DNA from: Methylophaga sp. OBS3
GTDB taxonomy: Bacteria > Pseudomonadota > Gammaproteobacteria > Nitrosococcales > Methylophagaceae
Assembly (NCBI RefSeq): GCF_026319325.1
Contig: NZ_JAPDMU010000001.1
Location: forward strand, 496,001 to 560,000
Direction of reading: 5' to 3'
Length of the DNA: 64,000 bases
In this document: positions 48,352-56,663 of the stretch, piece after piece
Position numbering within the stretch: position 1 is the stretch's first letter
Layout of the letters: each line of letters opens with the position of its first letter
The notes under the pieces: model-generated
Seen by the model: the letters and a program-made list of their open reading frames with translations, nothing else
Told to the model about the DNA's origin: nothing
The model's database searches: none
Program-made: the position numbers and the translations under genes

Positions 48352-48994
48352 AATTGATGTACTTTTAGTTGATGACCATGCTGTCGTGCGAGCAGGGTTT
48401 CGTATGCTGCTGTCATCACAACCTTTTATCGGCAACATTGTTGATGTAGATCGCGGTGAACTTGTTTGTCACGAATATGAGCGCAGCCATCCTGATGTGG
48501 TCGTAATGGATCTCTCTATGCCAGGAATAGGTGGTTTAGAGACCATTCGTCGCCTTAAAAGACAAGATCCACAAGCAATCATTTTGGTTTACAGCATCCA
48601 TGATGAGTCTGTATATGTGGAACGTGCAATTCAAGCCGGTGCAAAAGGTTATGTGACCAAAAATAGCGCTGCTGAAGTTTTGGCTGAAGCGGTATCAACA
48701 GTTATGCAGGGACGTCGTTACATTGATCCAGAAATTTTGCCGAGCCTTGATGATTTCAAGCAACCGGCCGATACACTGCATTACGGCCAAGTGATTGAGT
48801 CTTTATCACCACGAGAATTTGATGTCTTTTGTCGTACTGCACGTGGTATGACTGCTCACGAAGTCGCCGCAGAATTACACCTTGGTTACAAGACGGTAGC
48901 CAATTACAACACCACCATTAAGAATAAATTGAATGTAAATACCACAGCAGATCTTGCCAATATTGCTGTGGTGCTAGGCATTATCAAACCCTAA
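48332..48994 (+). CDS. Response regulator, NarL/FixJ type
   Basis: 220 residues. A receiver domain (about 8-125) has the acidic pair LLVDDH and phosphoacceptor D60 in VVVMDLSMPG, with the conserved K in GYVTKNS. The C-terminal LuxR-type HTH (about 155-215) contains LSPREFDVFCRTARGMTAHEVAAELHLGYKTVANY. It is the partner of the preceding kinase. A bidirectional terminator follows. It may regulate the pilus operon or methanol oxidation genes. Confidence 0.92.
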   Translation: MNQNQNKIDVLLVDDHAVVRAGFRMLLSSQPFIGNIVDVDRGELVCHEYERSHPDVVVMDLSMPGIGGLETIRRLKRQDPQAIILVYSIHDESVYVERAIQAGAKGYVTKNSAAEVLAEAVSTVMQGRRYIDPEILPSLDDFKQPADTLHYGQVIESLSPREFDVFCRTARGMTAHEVAAELHLGYKTVANYNTTIKNKLNVNTTADLANIAVVLGIIKP

Positions 48995-49067
48995 AACCTA
49001 TCTATATACATTAAGTTTAAAATATATCCATATGTAAAATAAGTATTTATATGTGAACTTATTAGCC

Positions 49068-49098
49068 AAAAAAGCCAGCAATAAATGCTGGCTTTTTT
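49068..49098. terminator. Bidirectional terminator after response regulator
   Basis: AAAAAAGCCAGCA and TGCTGGCTTTTTT form a symmetrical stem with a 5-base ATAAA loop. A-run and T-run on either side give a U-tract in both directions. Confidence 0.93.
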
Positions 49099-49179
49099 GT
49101 ATTAAGCTCCTCACTAAACACATAAAAATAAAGCTTGATTCGCTGCAGTTTATTCTATAAATTTTCTAATTATCTAAGT

Positions 49180-49195
49180 TTGTTCTAAATAACAA
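49180..49195 (+). promoter_or_regulatory. Candidate LexA operator
   Basis: TTGTT-CTAAAT-AACAA is an inverted repeat with 5-bp arms, 21 bases upstream of lexA. LexA genes are usually autoregulated and no CTGT-N8-ACAG box is present. The repeat could be a lineage-specific SOS box; this is inference. Confidence 0.4.
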
Positions 49196-49216
49196 GTTGT
49201 GATTGGAGAAACCACT

Positions 49217-49819
49217 ATGATTACCCAGCGTGGCAGAGACACACTGAAATTTATAGAAAATTACATGCGTGAAAATGGCTATGCACCAACGATGGAAGAA
49301 ATAGCAGAAGGACTTGGTATCAAATCTGTTGGTAGTGCACATCACTATGTAGATCAATTACTCAAGGCTGGTGAATTAGAACGTATGGACAAACGTAGTC
49401 GAGGACTACGACTTAAAAACATCACTGATGATGAAGAGCGAACGATTTTGCCAGTGATGGGAAAAATAGCCGCTGGTCGTTTAATCGAGGCAGTACCTGA
49501 TGAGTCTGAAATTGATGTTGGGGCGATGTTTGCCGGCAGTGGACGATATGTACTCAAAATCTCTGGTGAGTCGATGATAGGTAAAGGAATCATGCCCGGT
49601 GATTACGTTGTTATCGATGGTAAGAAACAAGCCAAAGATGGTGATGTTATTGTGGCATTAGTTGATGGGTATGATGCGACACTCAAAACCATGCTTTTAA
49701 ATAATGATGGCACGATGACATTAATGCCGGCCAACCCTGATTTTGAACCTGTAACGCTAGCGGGTGAGCGGGTGAGTATTCAAGGTGTTGTTGTCGGACA
49801 AATGCGTACATATCCATAA
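49217..49819 (+). CDS. lexA: LexA repressor
   Basis: 200 residues from ATG 49217, with GGAG at 49205-49208. An N-terminal winged helix (about 1-68) with [26 protein letters not shown] precedes the S24 self-cleavage domain. The cleavage site is A86-G87, catalytic S119 lies in [15 protein letters not shown], and the lysine is K157 in ATLKTML. The recognition helix differs from that of E. coli LexA (LGFRSPNAAEEHL), so the operator may differ. No downstream SOS gene (sulA-like or recA) is visible. Confidence 0.9.
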   Translation: MITQRGRDTLKFIENYMRENGYAPTMEEIAEGLGIKSVGSAHHYVDQLLKAGELERMDKRSRGLRLKNITDDEERTILPVMGKIAAGRLIEAVPDESEIDVGAMFAGSGRYVLKISGESMIGKGIMPGDYVVIDGKKQAKDGDVIVALVDGYDATLKTMLLNNDGTMTLMPANPDFEPVTLAGERVSIQGVVVGQMRTYP

Positions 49820-49853
49820 GATTTATCTATTAAAATTTGTTAGAGGAAGTTTC

Positions 49854-50438
49854 ATGTCGAAGATATTGATTATTAATGCTCATCATTATTATCCATTCTC
49901 AGAAGGACGGTTGAATGAGACCTTGGTCAATAAAGCTGAGCAAATACTGTCAGCAAACGGACATGAAATTAGAACTGTCAAAACAGAGCATGACTATGAC
50001 ATCAGTGAGCAGGTAGAGAATCATCAATGGGCGGATGTCATATTGCTGCAATCACCGGTTAATTGGATGGGTGTACCGTGGTCATGTAAAAAGTATATGG
50101 ATGATGTATACAGTGCTGGGCTTGAGGGACAGCTTTGTAATGGTGATGGTCGTACTTCAGAAGCGCCTAAGGCCAATTACGGTGGTGGTGGTACGCTAGT
50201 TGATAGCAAATATATGCTGTCTCTGACATTCAATGCGCCTGAAGAAGCGTTTAATAATACGTCGGAATACCTTTTCCAAGGCAAAAGTGTCGATGACCTA
50301 TTTTTTCCTGTACATATGAACTTCAGGTTTTTTGGTATGCAGTCTTTACCGACATTTGTTTGCTTCGATGTGATGAAGAACCCACAAATCGAAAATGATT
50401 TAATGCGTTTTGAACAGCATCTAAATGAATTTATCTAA
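49854..50438 (+). CDS. mdaB: MdaB-family NAD(P)H quinone oxidoreductase
   Basis: 194 residues from ATG 49854, chosen for the GAGGAAG site at 49843-49849. It is a flavodoxin-like fold protein with [18 protein letters not shown] near the N-terminus, [22 protein letters not shown] and [20 protein letters not shown], matching MdaB. The enzyme reduces quinones by two electrons and protects against oxidative stress. It follows lexA after 34 bases, so co-transcription is possible. Confidence 0.92.
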   Translation: MSKILIINAHHYYPFSEGRLNETLVNKAEQILSANGHEIRTVKTEHDYDISEQVENHQWADVILLQSPVNWMGVPWSCKKYMDDVYSAGLEGQLCNGDGRTSEAPKANYGGGGTLVDSKYMLSLTFNAPEEAFNNTSEYLFQGKSVDDLFFPVHMNFRFFGMQSLPTFVCFDVMKNPQIENDLMRFEQHLNEFI

Positions 50439-50544
50439 GATTTTGGCCCATATGCGAGTTTGGTTACGTTCTTGCAGAAACGAAGTTTCGTAAAACTTCT
50501 GGGCAGTCTCGCTGAACTGCTAAGGAGATAAGGAAGGCAAGATC

Positions 50545-50600
50545 AAAAAAGGGCGTATTCACTATGTCTTTGTTTAGACAAGAAAACACACCCTTTAAAG
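50545..50600 (-). terminator. Terminator of the tRNA-Ser transcript
   Basis: On the minus strand AAAGGG...CCCTTTTTT forms an outer stem around an inner hairpin TGTCT-TTGTTT-AGACA (50565-50580), followed by a run of six U. It lies just past the 3' end of the tRNA. The 100 bases between mdaB and this hairpin include two short stems (ACGAA-GT-TTCGT and GCAGT-N8-ACTGC) with no recognised gene. Confidence 0.75.
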
Positions 50601-50606
50601 ATTATT

Positions 50607-50696
50607 TGGCGGAGGGTCAGGGATTCGAACCCTGGATGGTCGTTAAACCATGCCGGTTTTCAAGACCGGTGCATTCAACCGCTCTGCCAACCCTCC
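50607..50696 (-). tRNA. tRNA-Ser (anticodon UGA)
   Basis: On the minus strand a 90-base type II tRNA with acceptor stem GGAGGG/CCCTCC, encoded CCA end, anticodon stem ACCGG with loop CTTGAAA giving anticodon TGA, T-arm GGTTCGAATCC, and a long variable arm. The long variable arm and anticodon give serine. 5' end at 50696. Confidence 0.97.
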
Positions 50697-50854
50697 AAGC
50701 TGCGAAATGATACAAGGATTGATTGCAGGTGACAACCGCTAAAGTGAAATTTATCAATGCTTCGCGAAGACTTGTTATTTAGAACTTATCCGGTAGGATA
50801 CTGTCTGAATTATTTACAAAACGTCAACCCTCGAAAAGGAATGGAGACAAACTG

Positions 50855-51526
50855 ATGAATTATGATTCGCAAACCACGGTTGTTCGCTCGCAGCAATCGG
50901 TTCTGCAAACCAATAAGCTGCTTCGTAACACCTATGCTTTATTAGCAATGACGCTTGGCTTTAGTGCCGCTGTAGCTGGTGTATCAATGGCGCTTAATCT
51001 GCCGCATCCAGGCATCATCATTACTTTATTAGGTTATTTTGGTCTGTTGTTTTTAACCGCTAAGCTTCGTAATAGCGTTTGGGGATTGGCGGCAGTATTT
51101 GGTTTAACAGGCTTTATGGGTCTTACTTTAGGTCCAATCATTAGCGCATATATGAGTTTGCCGAATGGTGATCAAATCGTCATGCAAGCATTAGGCGGCA
51201 CCGGCATCATCTTCTTAGCGCTGTCAGCCTATGCGATTAAGTCTGAAAAAGACTTTAGCTTTATGGGCGGCTTCCTGATGGTTGGTATTCTGGTTGCGTT
51301 TTTGGCTGGCCTAGCGGCAATCTTCTTTGAAATGCCAGGTCTGTCATTGGCTGTATCTGCGATGTTTGTTTTATTGATGTCAGGTTTGATTCTGTATGAA
51401 ACCAGCAACATCATTCATGGTGGTGAAACCAACTACATCATGGCGACAGTAACGCTTTATGTCAGTATCTATAACTTGTTCACTAGCTTGTTACACCTTT
51501 TAGGTGCTTTCTCTAGTAGTGATTAA
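50855..51526 (+). CDS. yccA: Bax inhibitor-1/YccA family membrane protein
   Basis: 223 residues with seven predicted membrane segments and a short hydrophilic N-terminus (first about 25 residues). The family pattern is visible in LLRNTYALLAMTLGFSA near the start, the GLTGFMGLTLGPI region and ILYETSNIIHGGETNYI near the end. The homologue YccA modulates the FtsH protease. Ribosome site AAGGAATGGAG precedes the ATG and a terminator follows. Confidence 0.92.
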   Translation: MNYDSQTTVVRSQQSVLQTNKLLRNTYALLAMTLGFSAAVAGVSMALNLPHPGIIITLLGYFGLLFLTAKLRNSVWGLAAVFGLTGFMGLTLGPIISAYMSLPNGDQIVMQALGGTGIIFLALSAYAIKSEKDFSFMGGFLMVGILVAFLAGLAAIFFEMPGLSLAVSAMFVLLMSGLILYETSNIIHGGETNYIMATVTLYVSIYNLFTSLLHLLGAFSSSD

Positions 51527-51553
51527 TCTGACTAATAACGATTAGTTACTTAT

Positions 51554-51574
51554 GAGCCCCGCTAGTCGGGGCTC
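51554..51574 (+). terminator. Terminator after yccA
   Basis: GAGCCCC-GCTAGTC-GGGGCTC, a 7-bp stem, followed by GTTTGTATTT. The U-tract is imperfect, but the stem is strong. Confidence 0.75.
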
Positions 51575-51595
51575 GTTTGTATTTGGGAAATCATC

Positions 51596-51808
51596 ATGCA
51601 GAAAAATCTTGGTAAGTGGGATAGTCGAATAAGAATTGTTGTTGGTAGCGTTATAATAGCCCTAAGCGTGTATCATCAAAGCTTATGGGGTTTATTAGGC
51701 ATAGCTTTGTTATTGAATGGTTTGACCCAGCGCTGTGGTGGTTATGCTTTATTAGGGATTTCTACCGCAAAAAAATGTCCAATTCGAGAGAATCCAAAAG
51801 ATACTTGA
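51596..51808 (+). CDS. DUF2892 small membrane protein
   Basis: 70 residues. The start MQKNLGKWDSRIRIVVGSV is the usual YgaP-type DUF2892 beginning. Two hydrophobic segments (about 14-26 and 29-45) and RCGGYALLGIST..KCP with two cysteines follow. Such domains are membrane anchors, often beside or fused to rhodanese domains. It lies 4 bases before moaA, so it is probably co-transcribed. Function unknown. Confidence 0.85.
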   Translation: MQKNLGKWDSRIRIVVGSVIIALSVYHQSLWGLLGIALLLNGLTQRCGGYALLGISTAKKCPIRENPKDT

Positions 51809-51812
51809 GTTA

Positions 51813-52823
51813 ATGAGCGAGCAATTACCAACACAATTAGTGGATCGATTCGGCCGGAGGGTGACATATGTTCGTATGTCTATCACTGACCGTTGTGATT
51901 TTCGTTGTGTTTACTGCATGGATGAAGAAATGCAGTTTATGCCGCGCGAACAGTTATTAACGTTGGAAGAGATTGTTCGATTACTCAAAGCTTTTTGTGA
52001 ATTAGGTGTCGAGAAAATCAGAATTACCGGTGGTGAGCCACTAGTGCGCCGAAATGTTGATTGGTTAATAAATCAAATTGGTGCGCTTAAATCTTCTACA
52101 TCACTTAAAGAACTGAATCTCACGACTAATGGTTCACAGCTTCCCAAATATGCCGAATCTCTAGCCAAGTCTGGCATGGACCGCATTAATATTAGTCTCG
52201 ATTCATTAAACCCTGAACGCTTTAAAGCGTTGACTCGGACAGGAGATCTTGCAGATGTGCTAGCAGGTATCGAATCTGCTAAAAAAGCGGGTTTTAAACG
52301 TATCAAACTGAATGCGGTCATTATGAAAGGGCGTAATGATGACGAGATCTGTGATCTTGCTCAGTTTGCCATAGATAATGACTTAGATATTTCATTCATT
52401 GAAGAAATGCCGCTGGGCGAGGTAATTCATCAGCGCAGTGAAAGCTTTTGTAGCAGTGATGAGGTTTTAGCAGCGTTACAAGCGCGTTTTAATTTACAAC
52501 CGAGCATAGAATCAACCGGCGGACCATCTCGGTATTATCAACTACCTGACAAACGCAGCAAAATTGGTTTTATCTCACCGCATAGCCACAACTTCTGTAG
52601 TAGCTGTAATCGTGTTCGTGTCACTACTGAAGGCCGGTTATTGCTATGTTTAGGGCAAGAGCACTCAGTTGATTTGCGACAAGTGATGCGTGCGCATCCT
52701 GAGGATGATTTGCGTCTTAAACAAGCTATTATCAAAAGTATGGATATTAAACCTGAAGGCCATGAATTTGATATCAAGGCGCAGCCTATTATTTTCCGTC
52801 ACATGAGTGTCACGGGTGGCTGA
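51813..52823 (+). CDS. moaA: GTP 3',8-cyclase MoaA
   Basis: 336 residues, radical SAM enzyme with the CX3CX2C motif (CDFRCVYC), TGGEPLVR, and the C-terminal second cluster C-x2-C-x13-C (CSSCNRVRVTTEGRLLLC). It ends in the GG that takes part in catalysis. It carries out the first step of molybdenum cofactor synthesis. It overlaps fdhD by 17 bases, and both serve formate dehydrogenase, a key enzyme for energy in methylotrophs. Other moa genes are not in the window. Confidence 0.95.
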   Translation: MSEQLPTQLVDRFGRRVTYVRMSITDRCDFRCVYCMDEEMQFMPREQLLTLEEIVRLLKAFCELGVEKIRITGGEPLVRRNVDWLINQIGALKSSTSLKELNLTTNGSQLPKYAESLAKSGMDRINISLDSLNPERFKALTRTGDLADVLAGIESAKKAGFKRIKLNAVIMKGRNDDEICDLAQFAIDNDLDISFIEEMPLGEVIHQRSESFCSSDEVLAALQARFNLQPSIESTGGPSRYYQLPDKRSKIGFISPHSHNFCSSCNRVRVTTEGRLLLCLGQEHSVDLRQVMRAHPEDDLRLKQAIIKSMDIKPEGHEFDIKAQPIIFRHMSVTGG

Positions 52824-53634
52824 TAGCAAACTTCTCCGTCCCACTCTAAGTCAGGCTGGCATTCATCAATTACATCAAACCACGGTGTTAGATGAATCGG
52901 GCGAATCTCGGGAAGTATCGGTTACTGGCGAACGACCGTTAACAATTTATCTGGATAAACGTGAAATAGTTACTTTGATGACGCTTGGCGCCGCGCCAGA
53001 ATGGCTGACATTAGGTTATCTGCGTAACCAGGGGTTAGTCGATAACATCGAAGATATAGAAAGTGTCCAAGTCGACTGGGATGTTGAAGCTGTTGCGGTG
53101 ACAACCCGGCGTGCCAAAGATAACCTTGATGATTTGATGTCCAAACGCACAGTCACCAGTGGTTGCGGGCAAGGCACCATGTTTGGCCATGTGATGACGT
53201 CGCTTTCGAAATTAAAATTGGACTGTCCGAGCTTTACTGCTGATCGTATTTATCAAGTTCTGGAAAACCTTAGAGAACACAATGAGGTCTACAAGCAGGC
53301 TGGTGCTGTTCATGGCTGTGCACTCTGCAGTGATCAACAAATAGACATTTTTATTGAGGATGTTGGCCGCCACAATGCCGTGGATGCCATATCTGGCTGG
53401 ATGTGGTTAAACAATGTCAAAGGTGCCGACAAAGTTTTTTATACCACCGGCCGACTCACATCGGAAATGGTGATTAAAGTCGCCCAAATGCAGGTTCCAC
53501 TTTTGTTATCACGTAGTGGTGTAACAGAAATGGGGCTTCAAATCGCTGAGCAAATTGGTATTGGCATGGTAGCCAGAGCGAAAGGAAGACACTTTTTAGT
53601 ATATACAGGGAAAGCCAAATTTAAGCCCGAATAG
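52807..53634 (+). CDS. fdhD: FdhD, formate dehydrogenase sulfurtransferase
   Basis: 275 residues; start GTG 52807 inside the end of moaA, with GTG 52816 also possible. FdhD moves sulfur from IscS to the Moco of formate dehydrogenase. The conserved C-terminal part is intact (EDVGRHNAVDAISGWMW, TTGRLTSEMVIKVAQM). At the position of the E. coli C121-x2-C124 pair only one cysteine is present (C120 in SGCGQG). A separate CALC pair (C171-C174) lies just before the EDVGRHN motif. It follows a separate variant group or has shifted thiol chemistry. Confidence 0.9.
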   Translation: MSRVADSKLLRPTLSQAGIHQLHQTTVLDESGESREVSVTGERPLTIYLDKREIVTLMTLGAAPEWLTLGYLRNQGLVDNIEDIESVQVDWDVEAVAVTTRRAKDNLDDLMSKRTVTSGCGQGTMFGHVMTSLSKLKLDCPSFTADRIYQVLENLREHNEVYKQAGAVHGCALCSDQQIDIFIEDVGRHNAVDAISGWMWLNNVKGADKVFYTTGRLTSEMVIKVAQMQVPLLLSRSGVTEMGLQIAEQIGIGMVARAKGRHFLVYTGKAKFKPE

Positions 53635-53642
53635 GAGACTAT

Positions 53643-55799
53643 ATGGCTTTACAAACACCACCAACACAAGTTGAGTCGAGTGATAATGGTGGAAAACTAG
53701 CACTTCGTTTTAGTCTGATGATTGGCATAGGCACAACCGTGTTATTGGCAATTTTTGCAGGTCTCAGCTTGCAATTTTCGCCTCTAAATATTGTGACAAT
53801 TGGCGTTTCCCTTGTATTAGCCATTGGCTTTGGCTTTTTTTGTGGTTCAAGCATTAAAGCGCAACTTCAAAAACAACGTGCTGATTTCACAGCACAGGTT
53901 CAGATAATCAATGAAACGCTGCCGTTGATTGCAGCAAAGCGTTATGAAAAAGTCTCCGAGCAGTTATCTTCATTAGATGATGGACTGTTAATCCTTGAAA
54001 TAGCCTCAATTCGCGAACACTTAATCCATATTGCATCGACAGCCACAAAAGTCGATGAGCAAGCTGCGAAACGCGTTCGAGAGAGCTTTACTGAAAGTGA
54101 TGAGCTCCGTCATCAGCTGGCTCACCTAAACGAACTGATTAACAACGCACAAATGTTGATCATGACGGTGAATGCTAAGCATGAAGTTAGATTTTTTAAC
54201 AAATATGCCAGCGATGTGACTGGGACAAAACCTGAAGACATTACGGGTATTGGAGTAGGTAACTTATTGTCATCTACTGACTGGAATGAAACGAAACATT
54301 ATTACGATTCATTGTTGGCCGGTAATATCAAAATGGCCAATCAAGAAACAGAAATCATTGATGGTGATGGCCATTTACGTAATATCTGGTGGTTACATTC
54401 GATGCTTGATGGTGACCCCGAAAATCCTATTATTCTCTCTGTAGGCCATGATGTTTCTGAGGATAAAGACGTTGAAAAACGCGTCGTTTGGTTATCAACT
54501 CATGATGCATTAACTGGGCTAATGAGTGCTGCAAAATTCCAAGAAATTTTTGTTGAAAGTCTCAATCAAGCTCAGCGTTATGACAAACATAACACCTTGT
54601 TATATTTGCATATTGACTTCCCGCTGTATCAAAAAATAGACAACCATCTCACTCAGCAAATGACGGATGAAATGCGTGTCAGTGTTGCTGATGCATTAAA
54701 TCAGCTCATTCGTCAGACCGACACATTAGCCAGAATTAATGAGCATGATTTTGCCATTTTGCAATTTGAAACGACAGATGAAGGGCGGCAACGTTTCACA
54801 GAGAAAATCCTGCATAGAATTGATGAGCTGAAATTAATCACACCTAAGAAACATTTGCCTATTTCAGCTCATATCGGCGTTATTGATTATCCATATGAAT
54901 CATCAGATGCCAGTGAGTTATTCGCATTTGCTGAGCTTGCCGCTGTGCGAGCCAAACACCATAACTCTAAGTCCAGTGGTTACCATGTGTTTGAACCAAG
55001 CGAAGAGACCGCAAGTGATTTAAAACAGCGTGTTTTCTGGAAAAAACGTATTCAAAAAGCAATTGAAGACGAAAAATTTGTGGTCCATTACCAACCCATT
55101 GTTGCCTTGGGTACGACAAAAACGGTGGGGTATGAAGGCTTTTTGCGACTATTGGATGAGGCGACTGGTGAAGCCATTCCTGCTGGCAAGTTTATTGAGA
55201 TTGCTGAAAAACAGGAGCTTATTGAGCAGATCGATAAGCTGGTGTTAAAGCAGGTTTTCTCATCAGCGGCGGCCAATCGAGATACAGCAAGACAACAGTA
55301 TTTTGCGATAAATCTTTCACGTTCATCGCTGGAGCCGAATAAGTTATTACCAATGCTGAAAAAACTTCTAACGCATTACAAGTTGTCGGGTAGACAAATT
55401 GTCTTGGAAGTTAGTGAGGATATGGCGGTAAATGAGACAGATACACTGAAGTTATTAATGACAGCCGTGAAACAGCTGGAAGTAAGATTCGCTATTGATG
55501 ACTTTGGATTTGACGGTACTTTATCGAAATATGGCTTTTCATCATTCTCGCTGTTACAACAATTACCAGTTGATTATGTGAAGATTAATGCGCGTTTTAT
55601 TCGCGACTTAATCAATAACAGCCATGATCAACTTTTTGTAAAAGCTTTGGCTGAGGAAGCTAGATTACGTGGTGTTAAAACGATAGCCGCTGGTGTCGAG
55701 AGTGATGAGGTCATGACATTGCTGCAAAGCTACGGCATTGACTATGCTCAGGGTTATTTTATTGGTCACCCATCAGCAAGTTTGGAAAGTAATCACTAA
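53643..55799 (+). CDS. Membrane PAS-GGDEF-EAL protein with degenerate motifs
   Basis: 718 residues. Two membrane segments (about 20-44 and 48-68) are followed by a coiled region, a PAS domain (about 155-275), a GGDEF domain (about 280-450) and an EAL domain (about 460-715). The GGDEF signature is degenerate (INEHDF at 365-370), so cyclase activity is unlikely. The EAL motif is EGF (498-500), but IDDFGFDG, INLSRSSL, LEVSED and YVKIN are kept, so the phosphodiesterase may be active or serve as a c-di-GMP receptor. It is 8 bases downstream of fdhD and converges with mazG. Confidence 0.88.
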   Translation: MALQTPPTQVESSDNGGKLALRFSLMIGIGTTVLLAIFAGLSLQFSPLNIVTIGVSLVLAIGFGFFCGSSIKAQLQKQRADFTAQVQIINETLPLIAAKRYEKVSEQLSSLDDGLLILEIASIREHLIHIASTATKVDEQAAKRVRESFTESDELRHQLAHLNELINNAQMLIMTVNAKHEVRFFNKYASDVTGTKPEDITGIGVGNLLSSTDWNETKHYYDSLLAGNIKMANQETEIIDGDGHLRNIWWLHSMLDGDPENPIILSVGHDVSEDKDVEKRVVWLSTHDALTGLMSAAKFQEIFVESLNQAQRYDKHNTLLYLHIDFPLYQKIDNHLTQQMTDEMRVSVADALNQLIRQTDTLARINEHDFAILQFETTDEGRQRFTEKILHRIDELKLITPKKHLPISAHIGVIDYPYESSDASELFAFAELAAVRAKHHNSKSSGYHVFEPSEETASDLKQRVFWKKRIQKAIEDEKFVVHYQPIVALGTTKTVGYEGFLRLLDEATGEAIPAGKFIEIAEKQELIEQIDKLVLKQVFSSAAANRDTARQQYFAINLSRSSLEPNKLLPMLKKLLTHYKLSGRQIVLEVSEDMAVNETDTLKLLMTAVKQLEVRFAIDDFGFDGTLSKYGFSSFSLLQQLPVDYVKINARFIRDLINNSHDQLFVKALAEEARLRGVKTIAAGVESDEVMTLLQSYGIDYAQGYFIGHPSASLESNH

Positions 55800-56203
55800 G
55801 TACGCGTTTTGGCTTGTTCCCAGAGTTTATCCATTTCAATGAGCGGAAGCTCAGCTAAGCTTTGGCCGAGAATATTTGCCTGCGTTTCGATGTAGTAAAA
55901 ACGCCTGTAAAACTTCTGATTTGTTTGTTGCAAGGCGAGTATGGGATCGACATTCAAGTGTCGCGCTAAATTGGTGATAGCAAAAAGTAAGTCGCCAATC
56001 TCACCTTGTAGTTTATGGTGATCTGATTCAGCAATCTCAGCAGCTACTTCATCAGTTTCTTCATGTATTTTGCTGATAATGCCACTGACATCAGGCCAAT
56101 CAAAGCCAACCGATGACGCGGCTTTTTGTAAGGCTACAGCGTAATGCAAAGGAGACTGTACGGTCTCAACACCATCTAATAAAAATGTTGGTTTGTCTGT
56201 CAT
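55796..56203 (-). CDS. mazG: MazG-like nucleotide pyrophosphohydrolase, single domain
   Basis: 135 residues, half the length of E. coli MazG and corresponding to its C-terminal half. The metal-binding pattern is present as HEETDEVAAE and EIGDLLFAITNLARHL. MazG hydrolyses nucleoside triphosphates and affects ppGpp levels and stress survival. The short form may be an entire functional protein or a shortened gene. It overlaps hslR by one base and the diguanylate gene tail by 4 bases. Confidence 0.85.
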   Translation of the reverse strand: MTDKPTFLLDGVETVQSPLHYAVALQKAASSVGFDWPDVSGIISKIHEETDEVAAEIAESDHHKLQGEIGDLLFAITNLARHLNVDPILALQQTNQKFYRRFYYIETQANILGQSLAELPLIEMDKLWEQAKTRT

Positions 56204-56607
56204 TAACCGCGTGTGAATTTAATGATGTGACGACGATCCCGTTTGCTAGGGCGACCTTTTTGTTCACGAAAACCTAAAGGCTCATTTTTGAGTTGCTCAC
56301 GCAGTATTTCACGTTTTGCAGCACTTTCAGGCGTTTCTTGGTACATATTTTGGGCTTCTGAAGCAGGGCGACGTTGTTTTTCAAGTCCGGCTACTTCAAT
56401 CACAAAACTATAAGGTGGTTTAGAGATTTCTAAGGTATCGCCAAGATGGACATTACGGCTGGGTTTTACACGGTTACCGTTGATATGGACTTTACCACCA
56501 TTGATTGCTTCCACCGCTAAGGCACGTGTTTTAAAAAATCGCGCAGCCCAAAGCCATTTATCAATTCGTTGTCCGGCAGTTTCGTTATCTGATTTGTCTT
56601 GTTTCAT
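56203..56607 (-). CDS. hslR: Hsp15, S4-domain ribosome-associated protein
   Basis: 134 residues. The S4 RNA-binding domain (about 14-75) has QRIDKWLWAARFFKTRALAVEAI and GKVHINGNRVKPSRNVHLGD. The basic C-terminal tail KGRPSKRDRRHI is typical of Hsp15, which rescues stalled 50S subunits with attached nascent chains. Length matches E. coli HslR (133). It is upstream of and coupled to mazG. Confidence 0.93.
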   Translation of the reverse strand: MKQDKSDNETAGQRIDKWLWAARFFKTRALAVEAINGGKVHINGNRVKPSRNVHLGDTLEISKPPYSFVIEVAGLEKQRRPASEAQNMYQETPESAAKREILREQLKNEPLGFREQKGRPSKRDRRHIIKFTRG

Positions 56608-56623
56608 ATTAAGTCAGTGTAAA

Positions 56624-56655
56624 GCCGCTTATCACTGTCAAAGCCGATAAGCGGC
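56624..56655 (-). terminator. Hairpin between acs and hslR
   Basis: A perfect 10-bp stem, GCCGCTTATC/GATAAGCGGC, with a 12-base loop. The stem is strong but only TTT follows in the leftward direction. It may be a weak acs terminator or an mRNA-stabilising element. Confidence 0.55.
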
Positions 56656-56663
56656 GACACCGA

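Noticed and set aside
47008-48994. NarXL nitrate sensor pair
   Set aside because: The kinase lacks the NarX-type P-box and cysteine linker as far as I can see, and no nitrate genes are near; a MoxY-like assignment fits better.
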